Shown here piece by piece: positions 36,013-45,318 of a DNA stretch of 64,000 nucleotides; within the stretch, counting starts at the first letter, position 1; every line of letters starts with the position of its first letter. A program made the position numbers and the translations under genes. The notes beneath the pieces are model-generated. The model was given only the letters and a program-made list of their open reading frames with translations, was not told where the DNA came from and searched no databases. Origin of the DNA: Acidobacteriota bacterium (GTDB lineage: Bacteria; Acidobacteriota; Terriglobia; Terriglobales; Acidobacteriaceae); NCBI GenBank assembly GCA_018268755.1, contig JAFDVW010000012.1:108991-172990 (forward strand), read 5' to 3'.

Positions 36013-38046
36013 CTACCAGGCGCGGCAGGCGTTCTGGCGCACCATGGGCGCGTCTGCTTTGCAGTGGAAGGCCTCACGGAACTCCGGCATATTGGAGACC
36101 GTCCCATTCACCCGCCACTGTCCGGGGGAATGGGGATCGACGTTAGCTAACAGGCGTTGGAAGGCGTCGCTCGTATTCTCGCACCACACCCCGGCGAAAC
36201 CCAGGAAGAAGCGTTGCTGCGGCGTGAATCCGTCGATTTCCGCCGTGTTCTTTCCCTGCAGGGTGCTCATCAACGCCATGTAGGCGATGCGCATCCCTCC
36301 ATTGTCCGCGACGTTTTCCCCCAAAGTGAGTTTGCCGTTAAGCTTTACGTCCTCGATCGCCGTGTAGCTGCCATATTGGTCGGCAATGCACTGCGTGCGA
36401 GTTTCGAATTCTTTCTTGTCCTGGGCCGTCCACCAGTCGCGCAGATTGCCCTTGGCATCAAACTGGCTGCCCTGATCGTCGAAGCCGTGGGTCAGCTCAT
36501 GTCCGATGACCACCCCGATGGCCCCAAAGTTAATGGCGTCGTCGGCCTGATTGTCATAGAACGGTGGCTGCAGAATTCCCGCGGGGAAGGTGATGTTGTT
36601 CAGCTGCGGGTTGTAGCTGGCGTTTACTGTGGAAGGAGGATACGGCCACTCGTTCTTGTCTACCGGCTGTCCAATCTTGTTGAGCTGCCGCTGGAACTCA
36701 AACTCGTTGGAGCGGTTCCAGTTGCCCAGGGCCTCTCCCCGCACAATATTCAGGCGGCTGTAGTCGCGCCATTTGTCGGGATAGCCGATGCGGTTGCCAA
36801 TGGCGGCCAATTTCTCCTGGGCCTGCTTCTTGGTTTCTTCGCCCATCCAGGGCAAGGTGCGGATGTCCTCCCCCAAGGCCGTCTCCAAGGCCCGGACCAT
36901 CTTCAGCGTACGTTGTTTGCCCTCCACGCCGAAAGTCTCTTCCACGTACTTCTCGCCGACGGCTTCGCCCAGATCATTGGTGGTATAGCGGACGCAGCGC
37001 TTCCAACGCGGCGGAAGTTCCTGGGTCCCGGAAAGTTCCTTGCTATAGAAATTGAAATTCTCGTTGACGAAGCGCGCCGGGAGCAGACGGGCCTGGGCGT
37101 GTACCAGGTGCCAGCGCAGGTAGATCTTCCAGTCGTTGAGCGATGTCGCTTGCAGCACGCTGTCCAGCTGTTTGAAGAAGTCCGGCACGGTCACGTTGAG
37201 GGTGCTCGCGTCAGGCGCCCCGATGCGGCGCAAATAGATGTCCCAGTTGAAGCCGGGATTCAGCGCGGCCAGCTGCTTGGCCGGCATGCGGTGGTAGAGC
37301 TTGCTGGGATCGCGCCGGCTGGTCACATCCAGGGCGCCTTTGGCCAGAGCGGTCTCCACTTTCAGCACCGTTTGTGCCGCTTCCGTGGCTTGGGGGCCGG
37401 AATCTCCTAGCAGCTCGAACATCTTCTGCACGTGGGCCACATATTTCTTGCGCAGGTCCGCCGATTTCGCATCGTCCTTGAAGTAGTAATCGCGGTCGGG
37501 GAGCCCCATGCCTCCCTGGTCCACTTCGGCGATTACCTGTGTCGCATCTTTGAAATCCTGGTCGGAGCTGAAGGAGAACAGCACATTCACGCCCTGGCGA
37601 TGCAGGCCCACCAGCAAGCCGGCCAGCTCTTTTTTTGTTTTCAGATTCGCAATCGCCTTCAGCGGGTCCTGCAATGGCGCGGTCCCTGCCTTTTCGATCG
37701 CGCTCTCGTCCATGCAGGAAGCGTAGTAATCGCCGATCTTCTGCTCGACGCCGCTGCGACCGGCATTCGCGGCCGAGTATTTTTCCAGGATGCTGCGGAC
37801 GGTAAGCTCCCCGTTTTTGACCAGCTCGTCAAAGCGGCCCCAGGAGGCTTCATCGCCGGGAATGGGGTTTTTGGCCCTCCACTTGGCGCAGGCATATGCG
37901 TAGAAGTCCGTGCAAGGGTCGAGGTTCTTGTCAATCAGATTAGGATCGAAGCGGGTATTTAGGACCTTTTCATCGGAGGGAGCGCTTTGCCCGGCGGCGA
38001 TGCCGAGACATAACAGACAGAAGACGAAAGTGTTAAAAAAACGCAT
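36013..38046 (-). CDS. Secreted M13 (neprilysin/PepO-like) metallopeptidase
   Basis: 677 residues with a signal peptide (MRFFNTFVFCLLCLGIAAG). Zinc site: HELTH in VIGHELTHGFDDQG and the downstream Glu in GENVADNGG. N-terminal M13 domain with DFYAYACAKW, and C-terminal NACRAW, the family-typical end. GAGGA lies before the ATG. Cleaves oligopeptides in the periplasm or outside. M13 enzymes occur in several copies in acidobacteria. Monocistronic, convergent with lipA. Confidence 0.93.
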   Translation of the reverse strand: MRFFNTFVFCLLCLGIAAGQSAPSDEKVLNTRFDPNLIDKNLDPCTDFYAYACAKWRAKNPIPGDEASWGRFDELVKNGELTVRSILEKYSAANAGRSGVEQKIGDYYASCMDESAIEKAGTAPLQDPLKAIANLKTKKELAGLLVGLHRQGVNVLFSFSSDQDFKDATQVIAEVDQGGMGLPDRDYYFKDDAKSADLRKKYVAHVQKMFELLGDSGPQATEAAQTVLKVETALAKGALDVTSRRDPSKLYHRMPAKQLAALNPGFNWDIYLRRIGAPDASTLNVTVPDFFKQLDSVLQATSLNDWKIYLRWHLVHAQARLLPARFVNENFNFYSKELSGTQELPPRWKRCVRYTTNDLGEAVGEKYVEETFGVEGKQRTLKMVRALETALGEDIRTLPWMGEETKKQAQEKLAAIGNRIGYPDKWRDYSRLNIVRGEALGNWNRSNEFEFQRQLNKIGQPVDKNEWPYPPSTVNASYNPQLNNITFPAGILQPPFYDNQADDAINFGAIGVVIGHELTHGFDDQGSQFDAKGNLRDWWTAQDKKEFETRTQCIADQYGSYTAIEDVKLNGKLTLGENVADNGGMRIAYMALMSTLQGKNTAEIDGFTPQQRFFLGFAGVWCENTSDAFQRLLANVDPHSPGQWRVNGTVSNMPEFREAFHCKADAPMVRQNACRAW

Positions 38047-38187
38047 GGTTCCTCACATTCGGTAAAGATCGGGACGGGCTGCAGATTCCACCCCTTGTAC
38101 GCATTCCTGCGGGCCTGGGTTCCGTGCCTCAGACAGAGAGGGTCGCCGCGTTAGACGGGGGCAGCCACAAAATGTAATGGCCCCATT

Positions 38188-39261
38188 TCAGAAGATCTTG
38201 AAATGAATGGTCAGATACTTCTTGGGGTTCTCCCGAATGGACTTTACTAACTGCCGCGTTTCCAACAGCATCTGGTCGGCATTGTTGTAAAGCGAGGGGT
38301 CCTGCAAGAGCTTGCCGGCGGTCCCCTGTCCGGCTTCCAGACGATCGGTGAGGGCCGAAAGTTTGCTCATCGTATTCTGCAGCTTGTCGGCGAATTCCTG
38401 GTCTTTGGCCAGCTTGCCAATAGCGCCCTTGCCGGCGTTGATGTCATCGGTCAACTGCTTCACATTCGCGATGGTGGCATTGGCATTGTTGTAAAGCGTG
38501 GGATCTTTCAGGAATTTGCCGGCCGATCCTTTGCCCGCGTTCAGATCGTCGATGACCGTGTTGAGCTTGTCGATGGTGGTATTTGCCTTGCGATAGAGCT
38601 CATCGTCGGCGATGAGCTTGCCGATCGTGCCCTGGCCTGAACTCACCTGGTTCATCAGGCCTTGGAACTCATTGATGGTCGAAGACAGCCGGTTGTACAG
38701 GGTAGGGTCATAGATCAGCTTGCCGACCGATCCCTGCCCACTTTCCACGAACGCGATGATCCGATCCAGCCGCTTCAGCAGCGCGTCCATGTTCTGCAGC
38801 GTGCCTTGCCCGGCGCGCACCATGTCGGAGAAATCTGGAACATCGCGGCTGGGCAGGACGTCCCCCTCCTGCACTTCGCCGCCTTTGGCCCCGGAGCTGT
38901 CGATGTCGATATAAGTCTCGCCCAGCACGCCGGCGGTGGAGAGCAGGGTCAGAGAATCTTTCCGCAAGCCGGAGTGGTACTTGGTGCTGATCTTCATGGT
39001 GACTTCTACCGGGGTCAGGCGATTGGAAGGGTTGAACTGGATTTCCGTGACGTTCCCCACGTCTACCCCGCTCAGACGTACCGGCGCGCCCACGCGCAGG
39101 CCACTGGCGTTATCGAAATAAGATTTGACTAGGATTTTCTTGGTAAACAATCCGCCGGTCCCGCTCATCAGGAAGATGAGTACGGCCAGAGTCACGCTGG
39201 CGGCCAGCACCGTAAGTCCGACTTTCAGTTGTGACCACTTCAGCTGCTTCTGGCTAGGCAC
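38188..39261 (-). CDS. MCE / MlaD family lipid-transport protein
   Basis: 357 residues from the GTG at 39261, with GGAG 5 nt upstream; a longer frame would overlap the next gene and lacks a ribosome site. One N-terminal membrane helix (~11-33, VGLTVLAASVTLAVLIFLMSG), one MCE domain (~38-120; GLRVGAPVRLSGVDVGNVTEI, then GVLGETYIDI), then a helical tail of five repeats. MCE proteins form periplasmic rings or tubes that carry phospholipid between membranes. The ATPase and permease partners (MlaF/MlaE) are not in the window next to it. Confidence 0.88.
   Translation of the reverse strand: MPSQKQLKWSQLKVGLTVLAASVTLAVLIFLMSGTGGLFTKKILVKSYFDNASGLRVGAPVRLSGVDVGNVTEIQFNPSNRLTPVEVTMKISTKYHSGLRKDSLTLLSTAGVLGETYIDIDSSGAKGGEVQEGDVLPSRDVPDFSDMVRAGQGTLQNMDALLKRLDRIIAFVESGQGSVGKLIYDPTLYNRLSSTINEFQGLMNQVSSGQGTIGKLIADDELYRKANTTIDKLNTVIDDLNAGKGSAGKFLKDPTLYNNANATIANVKQLTDDINAGKGAIGKLAKDQEFADKLQNTMSKLSALTDRLEAGQGTAGKLLQDPSLYNNADQMLLETRQLVKSIRENPKKYLTIHFKIF
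38239..38748 (-). repeat. Five tandem 102-bp (34-codon) coding repeats in the MCE gene
   Basis: Residues ~172-341 are five units of exactly 34 residues. Each starts [hydrophobic]-x-[SA]-G-[QK]-G-[TSA]-x-G-K and has D-x-x-[LF] near unit position 14; for example GQGTIGKLIADDELY and GKGSAGKFLKDPTLY. No insertions or deletions between units. Confidence 0.85.
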
Positions 39262-39328
39262 GCGTTCTCCCCAGCAACTTGAAACGATGGGACATAAGTT
39301 CCGCCAGGATGGACCCGGATATTCCGCA

Positions 39329-41719
39329 TCATAACAGACCGTCGGGGCGGGATTCATCCGGAGAAAACAGGGTCCGGGAGAGTAGGAGAGCCCCTGAATA
39401 AGCCGCTGCTCCGCACCCCAGAGTCACGTTCAGCCCGCACTGGATGGCGATGACCATGGCCAGGACCGATCCCAGCACACTGGAAGCCGCATTGAGCGCC
39501 CAGGCCCACTCCACAGCATTGTGGCTAGAGTTGTGACTGGAAAGCGCCCGCAAGCCGGTAGGGAACGGCGTGCCCATGGCGAACCCCAATGGAACCAGAA
39601 TGACTGCGCTGACCAGCAACTTCACCACGAAGGGAAGGCCGACCAAGGCATTGAGGAGTGCGGGCAGCAAGAAAACGTACGCCACCAGGGCCAGCAGGAT
39701 GAGGACCAGGGGTTTCCCGGCGGCGTTCTGCTGCTTCAGCCATCGCCGCGAGGCCAAACTGCCGGCCCCGCTGGAAAGCAGAAGAAGAAACACCACCACC
39801 GTGAGCGCGTAAGTGGGATGTCCCAGGAAAAGCACAAAGCGCTGGATAAACGCAATCTCCACCAGAATGTAGCCCAGGCCGACCGCCACAAAGTAGAGGA
39901 GCCGGCTGGTGCGCTCTTCCCGTGCCCGCGCCCGCAGGGCCAGGGGCGCCAATAGAAAGACCGCCACTGCCAGCAGCGAGATGACCAGCACCATGCCCAG
40001 CACTGCGACTCCAAGATTTACTTTCCAGTCAATACCCTGGTTCAAGCCCTCGTGGTGCAGAATTTGCCCCAGTTTGAGGGTGAAGAAGAAAAATGGCGCG
40101 TCGTCGTCCACCGGGGCCACGTTGTAGGCGTAGCTGCGGGCGAAAGTTCGAGGATCATTGCTGGCAATCAGGTCGGAAAAGGGATTGCTTCCCGGAGTGG
40201 AGGGCAGATAAAGCGCGTGCAGCTTACTGTAGCCGGCCAAATGGGCCCGTACCTGCTGTTCTTCCTGCGGGGTGAAGGGCGCTTTTTTGGCCAACACCAC
40301 CACGGGAATGCCGTCTTCATTCAACGCACCTTCCGACACCACCATAAAGTGGGCTGCCGGATTGGAAACTCCGAGCTGATGCAGAGCATCCATGCCCACG
40401 GAAACCACGCGCAACGCCTCGCGCGGCTGCCGGAACTCCCAACGCGTGATGGCGATAATGCCCTCGGGGCGCAGGTGCTCGAAGTACTCGCGAAAGGCAT
40501 TGACGGTATAAAGGCTGTTTTCGCTGAGCGCAAACGCCCCTGCCGCGGTAGAGGCCCAGGTGTCCACCAGAGTCATCTGCACTACGTCGAAGCGCTCCTT
40601 CGTGCTGCGCAGATAAGAGCGGCCATCGGTGACGTGAATGTGTACATTGGGCCGCTCGTACAAATGGTAGGAATACTCGGCGTAGCGGCCGCGCATGATG
40701 GTGTTGGCGATGATGGGATTGATCTCGATGCCGGTGACGCTGGGGCTGCCATTGGCCACGGCGCGCAACACATCTACGCCCCCTCCTGGCCCGATGATGG
40801 CGAACTCACCATGCGGACGCAGCACATTGGCCAGCGCGGGCGGCGCGGACATCAGATTTCGTTCCCATTCCGATCCCGGCCACTGGCTCAAGTCGGCGTT
40901 CATGATGTAGGTGGAAGCATCGGCGTCAATGACCACGGTTCGGGCGTAGCCCTGCTTGTCGACTTCCACGCGCGAGATGGCGTTCCAGCGGGCGAATTCC
41001 ACCCAGGAGCGGTCGCGCAGCAAACCTTTGGCGTAGATGACGTCGATCAGCTTGCCGGAGTGATTGGCGGCGATCAGGGCTGCCAGGACCAGGGCCAGGA
41101 CCAGCGTCACTTTGCGCCCTGCGCCGATTGCGCCCCACACCATGCCCGCCAGCGCCGCGACCAGGGCGGCAAAGAGGATCGCGTTGGGCCCGCCCAGCCA
41201 ATTGAGCAGCGGCACGATTCCCAGGCAGGCGAGGGCCCCTCCCACCAGGTCGGCCCCGTAGAGCCGCGTGATTTGGCGGCACTCTCGCGCAAAGACCACA
41301 GAAAATTGCAGTCCGGTGAGGAAGAAGGGAATTGCCGAGGCCAGGTAAATTTCTGTCAGCCGGAGAAAGTTTGCCCCAGAAAGTTCCAGCGACACAGGCA
41401 CCCGCAGCACCACCTGCAACACGATGGGGATGAGCAGGGCATTGGCGGCACAGAGCCATGCGGCCAGGCTGCGCGTCTCAAATTTTTCCAGCCAGGTCTT
41501 GGCCAGATAAGCGAACACCCCGCCCGCCCCCAGGCCCAGCAATGCAATCGAGATGGCCAGAAAGGCAAAGTGATAAAACAGCACGACCGAAAATAGGCGG
41601 GTGAGCGCCAATTCCAGTAAGAGCGCCGAAAAGCTGGTGAGTGCAATTCCGGCCAGCAGCACGCGATGGTGGATGGGACGGCGGAAGGGCAACGGAGGAA
41701 CTGCGTTTGTCGCGGACAT
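39329..41719 (-). CDS. Membrane protein with spermidine-synthase-like (SpeE) domain
   Basis: 796 residues. About six membrane helices (~20-215), a soluble Rossmann methyltransferase-like domain of the SpeE type (~230-560; AIIGPGGGVDVLRA, VTGIEINP, VHVTDGRSYL-like strand), then six to seven more helices. This fused layout is common in acidobacteria and other environmental bacteria. SAM or decarboxylated-SAM binding is suggested by the glycine loop; whether polyamine is made is unknown. Lies between acpS and the MCE gene on the same strand, likely one operon. Confidence 0.8.
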   Translation of the reverse strand: MSATNAVPPLPFRRPIHHRVLLAGIALTSFSALLLELALTRLFSVVLFYHFAFLAISIALLGLGAGGVFAYLAKTWLEKFETRSLAAWLCAANALLIPIVLQVVLRVPVSLELSGANFLRLTEIYLASAIPFFLTGLQFSVVFARECRQITRLYGADLVGGALACLGIVPLLNWLGGPNAILFAALVAALAGMVWGAIGAGRKVTLVLALVLAALIAANHSGKLIDVIYAKGLLRDRSWVEFARWNAISRVEVDKQGYARTVVIDADASTYIMNADLSQWPGSEWERNLMSAPPALANVLRPHGEFAIIGPGGGVDVLRAVANGSPSVTGIEINPIIANTIMRGRYAEYSYHLYERPNVHIHVTDGRSYLRSTKERFDVVQMTLVDTWASTAAGAFALSENSLYTVNAFREYFEHLRPEGIIAITRWEFRQPREALRVVSVGMDALHQLGVSNPAAHFMVVSEGALNEDGIPVVVLAKKAPFTPQEEQQVRAHLAGYSKLHALYLPSTPGSNPFSDLIASNDPRTFARSYAYNVAPVDDDAPFFFFTLKLGQILHHEGLNQGIDWKVNLGVAVLGMVLVISLLAVAVFLLAPLALRARAREERTSRLLYFVAVGLGYILVEIAFIQRFVLFLGHPTYALTVVVFLLLLSSGAGSLASRRWLKQQNAAGKPLVLILLALVAYVFLLPALLNALVGLPFVVKLLVSAVILVPLGFAMGTPFPTGLRALSSHNSSHNAVEWAWALNAASSVLGSVLAMVIAIQCGLNVTLGCGAAAYSGALLLSRTLFSPDESRPDGLL

Positions 41720-41750
41720 TTTCGAGTAAGACGCGACAGTCTATCAGAAA

Positions 41751-42128
41751 TCAGCTTTCCAGGATGACCTGGGCAATGGCCTGCTCGGCGGTGTGGGAAA
41801 GCGACAGCGCCACATGCTTGGCGCCCAGTTTGGCTGCGAACTCCGCCGCCTTGCCGTGAAACACCAGCGTCGGCCGACCCCCGGGTTGCCGGGCAACCTC
41901 GACATCCCGCCAGCGCACCCCATGGTTCCAACCCGTCCCAATGGCCTTCATGCCGGCTTCTTTTGCGGCAAAGCGGGCGGCATAGCGCTCCATGCGGTTG
42001 GCCTTCGATTCACAGTACCGGATTTCCCCTTCGGTGAAGATGCGATGGAGAAAGCGGTCTCCAAAGCGTTCAATGGAATCCTTAATGCGCGGGACTTCGG
42101 TGATGTCAATCCCTGTGCCAACAATCAT
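41751..42128 (-). CDS. acpS: Holo-ACP synthase
   Basis: 125 residues. MIVGTGIDITEVPRI carries the Mg-binding Asp, and RFAAKEAGMKAIGTG the conserved Glu and Lys. Transfers 4'-phosphopantetheine from CoA to Ser37 of the AcpP encoded 9 kb upstream. A hairpin-rich non-coding stretch lies before its start. Confidence 0.95.
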   Translation of the reverse strand: MIVGTGIDITEVPRIKDSIERFGDRFLHRIFTEGEIRYCESKANRMERYAARFAAKEAGMKAIGTGWNHGVRWRDVEVARQPGGRPTLVFHGKAAEFAAKLGAKHVALSLSHTAEQAIAQVILES

Positions 42129-42179
42129 GGGTTTACGTTAGCACGGATTCCCGTGAAGGGAAGACCGTGTAGTGTCGGC

Positions 42180-42442
42180 CCGGATGTCCTCATCCGGGCG
42201 GGGTCGGGCGAGGCCCGGCAGGGCGTGGCTCCCGTGCAGCAGCCACGAAGTGGCGCAAGAATGCAGCCCAGCGCGTAAGCGCTGGGTGAAAAGTGGAAAA
42301 TCAACCAGCCCCAAGGGGGCGAAAGATGGGTCTGTGACGCAGCCTCTTCAGGCCTGCATTGTGAGCGGAACCAAAATGCCGCGCGCGTAGCGCTAACGCG
42401 CGTGCGCCAAAGAAACGTGCCAGGAATGCAGGGCTGAAAGCC
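42180..42442. repeat. Array of about eight small hairpins (dispersed-repeat-like intergenic element)
   Basis: No supported gene between 42129 and 42474. Perfect or near-perfect small stems follow one another: 42180-42197 (7 bp), 42205-42217 (5 bp), 42242-42254 (5 bp), 42267-42286 (8 bp), 42308-42320 (5 bp), 42342-42353 (4 bp), 42382-42402 (7 bp) and 42432-42442 (4 bp). Most loops are 3-4 nt (GAA, GAG, GTAA, TCCT). Lies between the DUF488 gene and acpS. Confidence 0.7.
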
Positions 42443-42474
42443 GGTTTTGTAAACTTTCCCGCTATCGCCGGCGT

Positions 42475-43005
42475 CTAGAACAACCGGTCTCCCCGATAAA
42501 TCAGCTTGCATTCCACCATGCGTGCTTCCGCGCTCAGCGCATGGGGCTTGACCGGGCCGGGTCCGTCTATGTGCAGCACCGTATGCCCGTGCGCGGTCAG
42601 CCAGTCGGAGACCACCATGCGATGGCACTGAAAGTACAACCGCTCGGCGCACATATACGCGGTGCGTGATAGCTCCGCCATCCTCACAAGTTCCGCCGCT
42701 GCAGCCTCGAACTCCGCGGTCAGTGCGTAGTCGGCGTAGTTGCGAAATGCTTCGCTGCGCAGGGCCACATGCGGCGAGTCGTCGCGGATCTTTTTCCGGT
42801 ACCCGCCCAGGGCCTTCATCCATACATAACGGATACCCGCTTCCGGCAAGGTCCGTGCGAGCGATTCGCGATGGAAGTGGGGCAGGCGTTTCGACACGGG
42901 AAACGACCGGATGTCCACTAAGTTCTCGATCGCGTGGGCCTGCAGGGCCTCGACCAGTTCGGCGAGGGTTCGTGTGGAATGCCCGATGGTATAGAGGGTC
43001 GCCAT
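42475..43005 (-). CDS. DUF488 family protein
   Basis: 176 residues. Typical start LYTIGHSTRTLAELVEAL, LVDIRSFPVSKRLPHF and the Cys motif MCAERLYFQCHR near residue 120. The family is cytoplasmic and of unknown function, possibly nucleic-acid or thiol chemistry. It starts 24 nt after recG and is probably cotranscribed with it. Confidence 0.85.
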   Translation of the reverse strand: MATLYTIGHSTRTLAELVEALQAHAIENLVDIRSFPVSKRLPHFHRESLARTLPEAGIRYVWMKALGGYRKKIRDDSPHVALRSEAFRNYADYALTAEFEAAAAELVRMAELSRTAYMCAERLYFQCHRMVVSDWLTAHGHTVLHIDGPGPVKPHALSAEARMVECKLIYRGDRLF

Positions 43006-43029
43006 GAGTGTTTCATGCAGGAGAACTTC

Positions 43030-45189
43030 TCATCCCGCTTCCACCAGGCCATACGTCCTTTGCCAGCGGGTGCGCATGTGGCGCAAGGCGTGGTCGATCT
43101 CCGCCTGTGAAATCTCCCGGTTCGGCCCGGCCAGCACGGCGGCGGCCTCTCGCTTGGCAGCTTCCAGCAGCTGACGGTCGCGGATCAGGTTCGCTACCTG
43201 AAAGTTCGGCATGCCGGCCTGCCGCGTGCCGAAAAACTCCCCCGGCCCACGCAGCTCAAGATCCAGTTCGGCAATCTGGAAACCGTCGTTGGTGCGCACC
43301 ATGGCATCCAGGCGGCGCTCGCCATCTTCGGAAACCTTGCCGCCCGTCATGAGAATGCAATAGGACTTGGCTGCACCCCGGCCGATGCGCCCACGGAGCT
43401 GGTGCAACTGCGCCAGCCCGAAGCGTTCAGCGTGTTCAATCACCATGACGGTCGCATTGGGCACGTCCACCCCGACTTCAATCACGGTGGTCGAGACCAG
43501 GATCTGCAGTTCGCCCTTTTGGAACATCCGCATGACCGTGTCTTTCAGGTCGGAATCCAGCCGGCCATGCAAGAGTCCCACTTTCAAATCTGGAAATATC
43601 TTGCTGTTCAGCTCCTTGTACATCTTGAGCGCAGCTTTTAGTTCCGTCTCTTCGTTTTCCTCGATGACGGGATACACCACATAGGCCTGATGCCCGGCGG
43701 CCACCTGCTTCCCGACAAACTCCCAGACTTTGTCCGACTGTTCATCTCCCACTCGGCGGGTCACAATCGGGGTTCGGCCAGGAGGCAGCTCGTCCAGAAT
43801 GCTGATGTCCAAATCTCCATACAACGTAAGGGCCAGCGTGCGAGGGATGGGCGTGGCCGTCATTACCAGCAAATCCGGCTCGCCGATGGTCTCGCGCTCG
43901 TCGGAAGTCTTCTTCATCAGCTTGAAGCGTTGCAGGACGCCGAAACGGTGTTGTTCGTCCACGACAACCAATCCCAGCTTGGCGAACTCAACCTTCTGCT
44001 CAATAAGCGCGTGTGTGCCAATGACCAGCTGTGCGTTGCCTTGCGCAATGTGCCGGCGGATCTCACGCTTGCGGTCTTCTTCCAGCGACCCGGTCAGCAG
44101 CACGATGCGGTAGCCGGCGTTTTCCAGAATCCTTCGCGCCGAAAAATAATGCTGCTGGGCCAGAATTTCCGTGGGCGCCATCAACGCCACCTGATACCCG
44201 TTCTCAATCGCAATGATGGCGGCTTCAAACGCCACAATGGTTTTGCCCGAGCCCACGTCGCCTTGCAGCAGACGCCGCATAGGCGAAATCTTTTCCATGT
44301 CCCCGGCAATCTCTTTCAGCACCCGCTTCTGGGCCGCCGTGGGGTGGAAGGGCAGGATTTTCTTGATGGCCGCGCGCACCGCATCATGGAGCGCGAAGGC
44401 AATGCCGGTCTGGGCTTTTTGCTGGCGGCGTTTCAACTCCAGTCCCAGTTCCAGCAGAAATAGCTCCTCGAAAATCAGCCGCACATGCGCCGGCGTGCGC
44501 GCCTCCTGTAGGTCCTTCAGGCTTTCTCCCGCGTCCGGCCAATGCACTTTCCACAAAGCTTCGCGCGCCGGAATCAGGCCCAGCCGCTTGCGCACCGGGC
44601 TGGGAATAGGTTCGGGCAAATCCGCCGGCAGATTGTCCAGCGCGCTGCGGATAATGCGGCGAAACCAACGCGGAGTGAGCCTCCCTTGTCCGGCCGATTC
44701 GTAAATGGGGACGATTCGCCCGATCTCCAGCGATGCCGCGGCTTTGTCGGTGGCAGCATCCGTCGAGCCGTCTTCCGCGGGTGCCCCGAGAATTTCAAAT
44801 TGCGGCTGTACCAGCTGCAGTTCTCCCCGCTGGTCCTGCTCCACCTTGCCATAGAGCGCGACCAATTCCCCGGGCTTGAACTTGTCCTGTAAATACGCCG
44901 CATTGAACCAGATACAACGCAGACGGGCGCGTCCTTGCCCGGCCGTCATCTGGAAGATGGGCATGCGGCGGGTACGAAAGAGTCCGGAATTGCGTACCTC
45001 CGCGACGACGGTCGCCATCTCTCCTGGCCTGAGTTCCGCCACCCCGCGCGGATTTACCCGGTCCTCGTAGCGGAAGGGGAGATAGTGCAGTAGATCGTCG
45101 ACTGTGCGAATTCCTTTGGAATCAAGCACTTCGGCTAGGCGAGGGCCGATGCCTTTGACGAATTGCACGGGCGTGCTGGGCTCTAACAT
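43030..45189 (-). CDS. recG: ATP-dependent DNA helicase RecG
   Basis: 719 residues from the ATG at 45189 (MLEPSTPVQFVKGIGPRLAEVL, the family start); an extended frame to 45324 runs into the divergent gene and is rejected. N-terminal wedge/OB domain ~60-200, Walker A LLQGDVGSGKT, DEQH box in VVVDEQHRFG, motif VI in QLRGRIGRG, C-terminal TRAG-like end. Remodels stalled replication forks and Holliday junctions. Complete catalytic set. Confidence 0.95.
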   Translation of the reverse strand: MLEPSTPVQFVKGIGPRLAEVLDSKGIRTVDDLLHYLPFRYEDRVNPRGVAELRPGEMATVVAEVRNSGLFRTRRMPIFQMTAGQGRARLRCIWFNAAYLQDKFKPGELVALYGKVEQDQRGELQLVQPQFEILGAPAEDGSTDAATDKAAASLEIGRIVPIYESAGQGRLTPRWFRRIIRSALDNLPADLPEPIPSPVRKRLGLIPAREALWKVHWPDAGESLKDLQEARTPAHVRLIFEELFLLELGLELKRRQQKAQTGIAFALHDAVRAAIKKILPFHPTAAQKRVLKEIAGDMEKISPMRRLLQGDVGSGKTIVAFEAAIIAIENGYQVALMAPTEILAQQHYFSARRILENAGYRIVLLTGSLEEDRKREIRRHIAQGNAQLVIGTHALIEQKVEFAKLGLVVVDEQHRFGVLQRFKLMKKTSDERETIGEPDLLVMTATPIPRTLALTLYGDLDISILDELPPGRTPIVTRRVGDEQSDKVWEFVGKQVAAGHQAYVVYPVIEENEETELKAALKMYKELNSKIFPDLKVGLLHGRLDSDLKDTVMRMFQKGELQILVSTTVIEVGVDVPNATVMVIEHAERFGLAQLHQLRGRIGRGAAKSYCILMTGGKVSEDGERRLDAMVRTNDGFQIAELDLELRGPGEFFGTRQAGMPNFQVANLIRDRQLLEAAKREAAAVLAGPNREISQAEIDHALRHMRTRWQRTYGLVEAG

Positions 45190-45300
45190 CTGTGGCGATG
45201 TTAGCAGGAGTTTTGCTGAGGCATGGAATGTCCAGTTCCGGGACGGGAAATTCCCATTTTCAGTTACTTTGGGCACCTCGGTAACGTGACGCAAAAAAGT

Positions 45301-45306
45301 TAGAAT
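45301..45306 (+). promoter_or_regulatory. -10 box of the diguanylate cyclase gene
   Basis: TAGAAT ends 12 nt before the ATG at 45319, implying a very short leader; no Shine-Dalgarno and no clear -35 are seen. Confidence 0.35.
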
Positions 45307-45318
45307 CCCGCCAGAACT

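Noticed and set aside
40052..41596. 514-codon plus-strand frame over the SpeE-like gene
   Set aside because: His/Gln/Gly-rich shadow; the opposite frame has membrane helices and a SAM-binding loop.
42180..42442. CRISPR array
   Set aside because: The hairpins differ in sequence and have no equal spacers or direct repeats.
42125..42823. 232-codon minus-strand frame through the hairpin array
   Set aside because: It spans the hairpins and most of the DUF488 gene in another frame; typical spurious gene call in such repeats.
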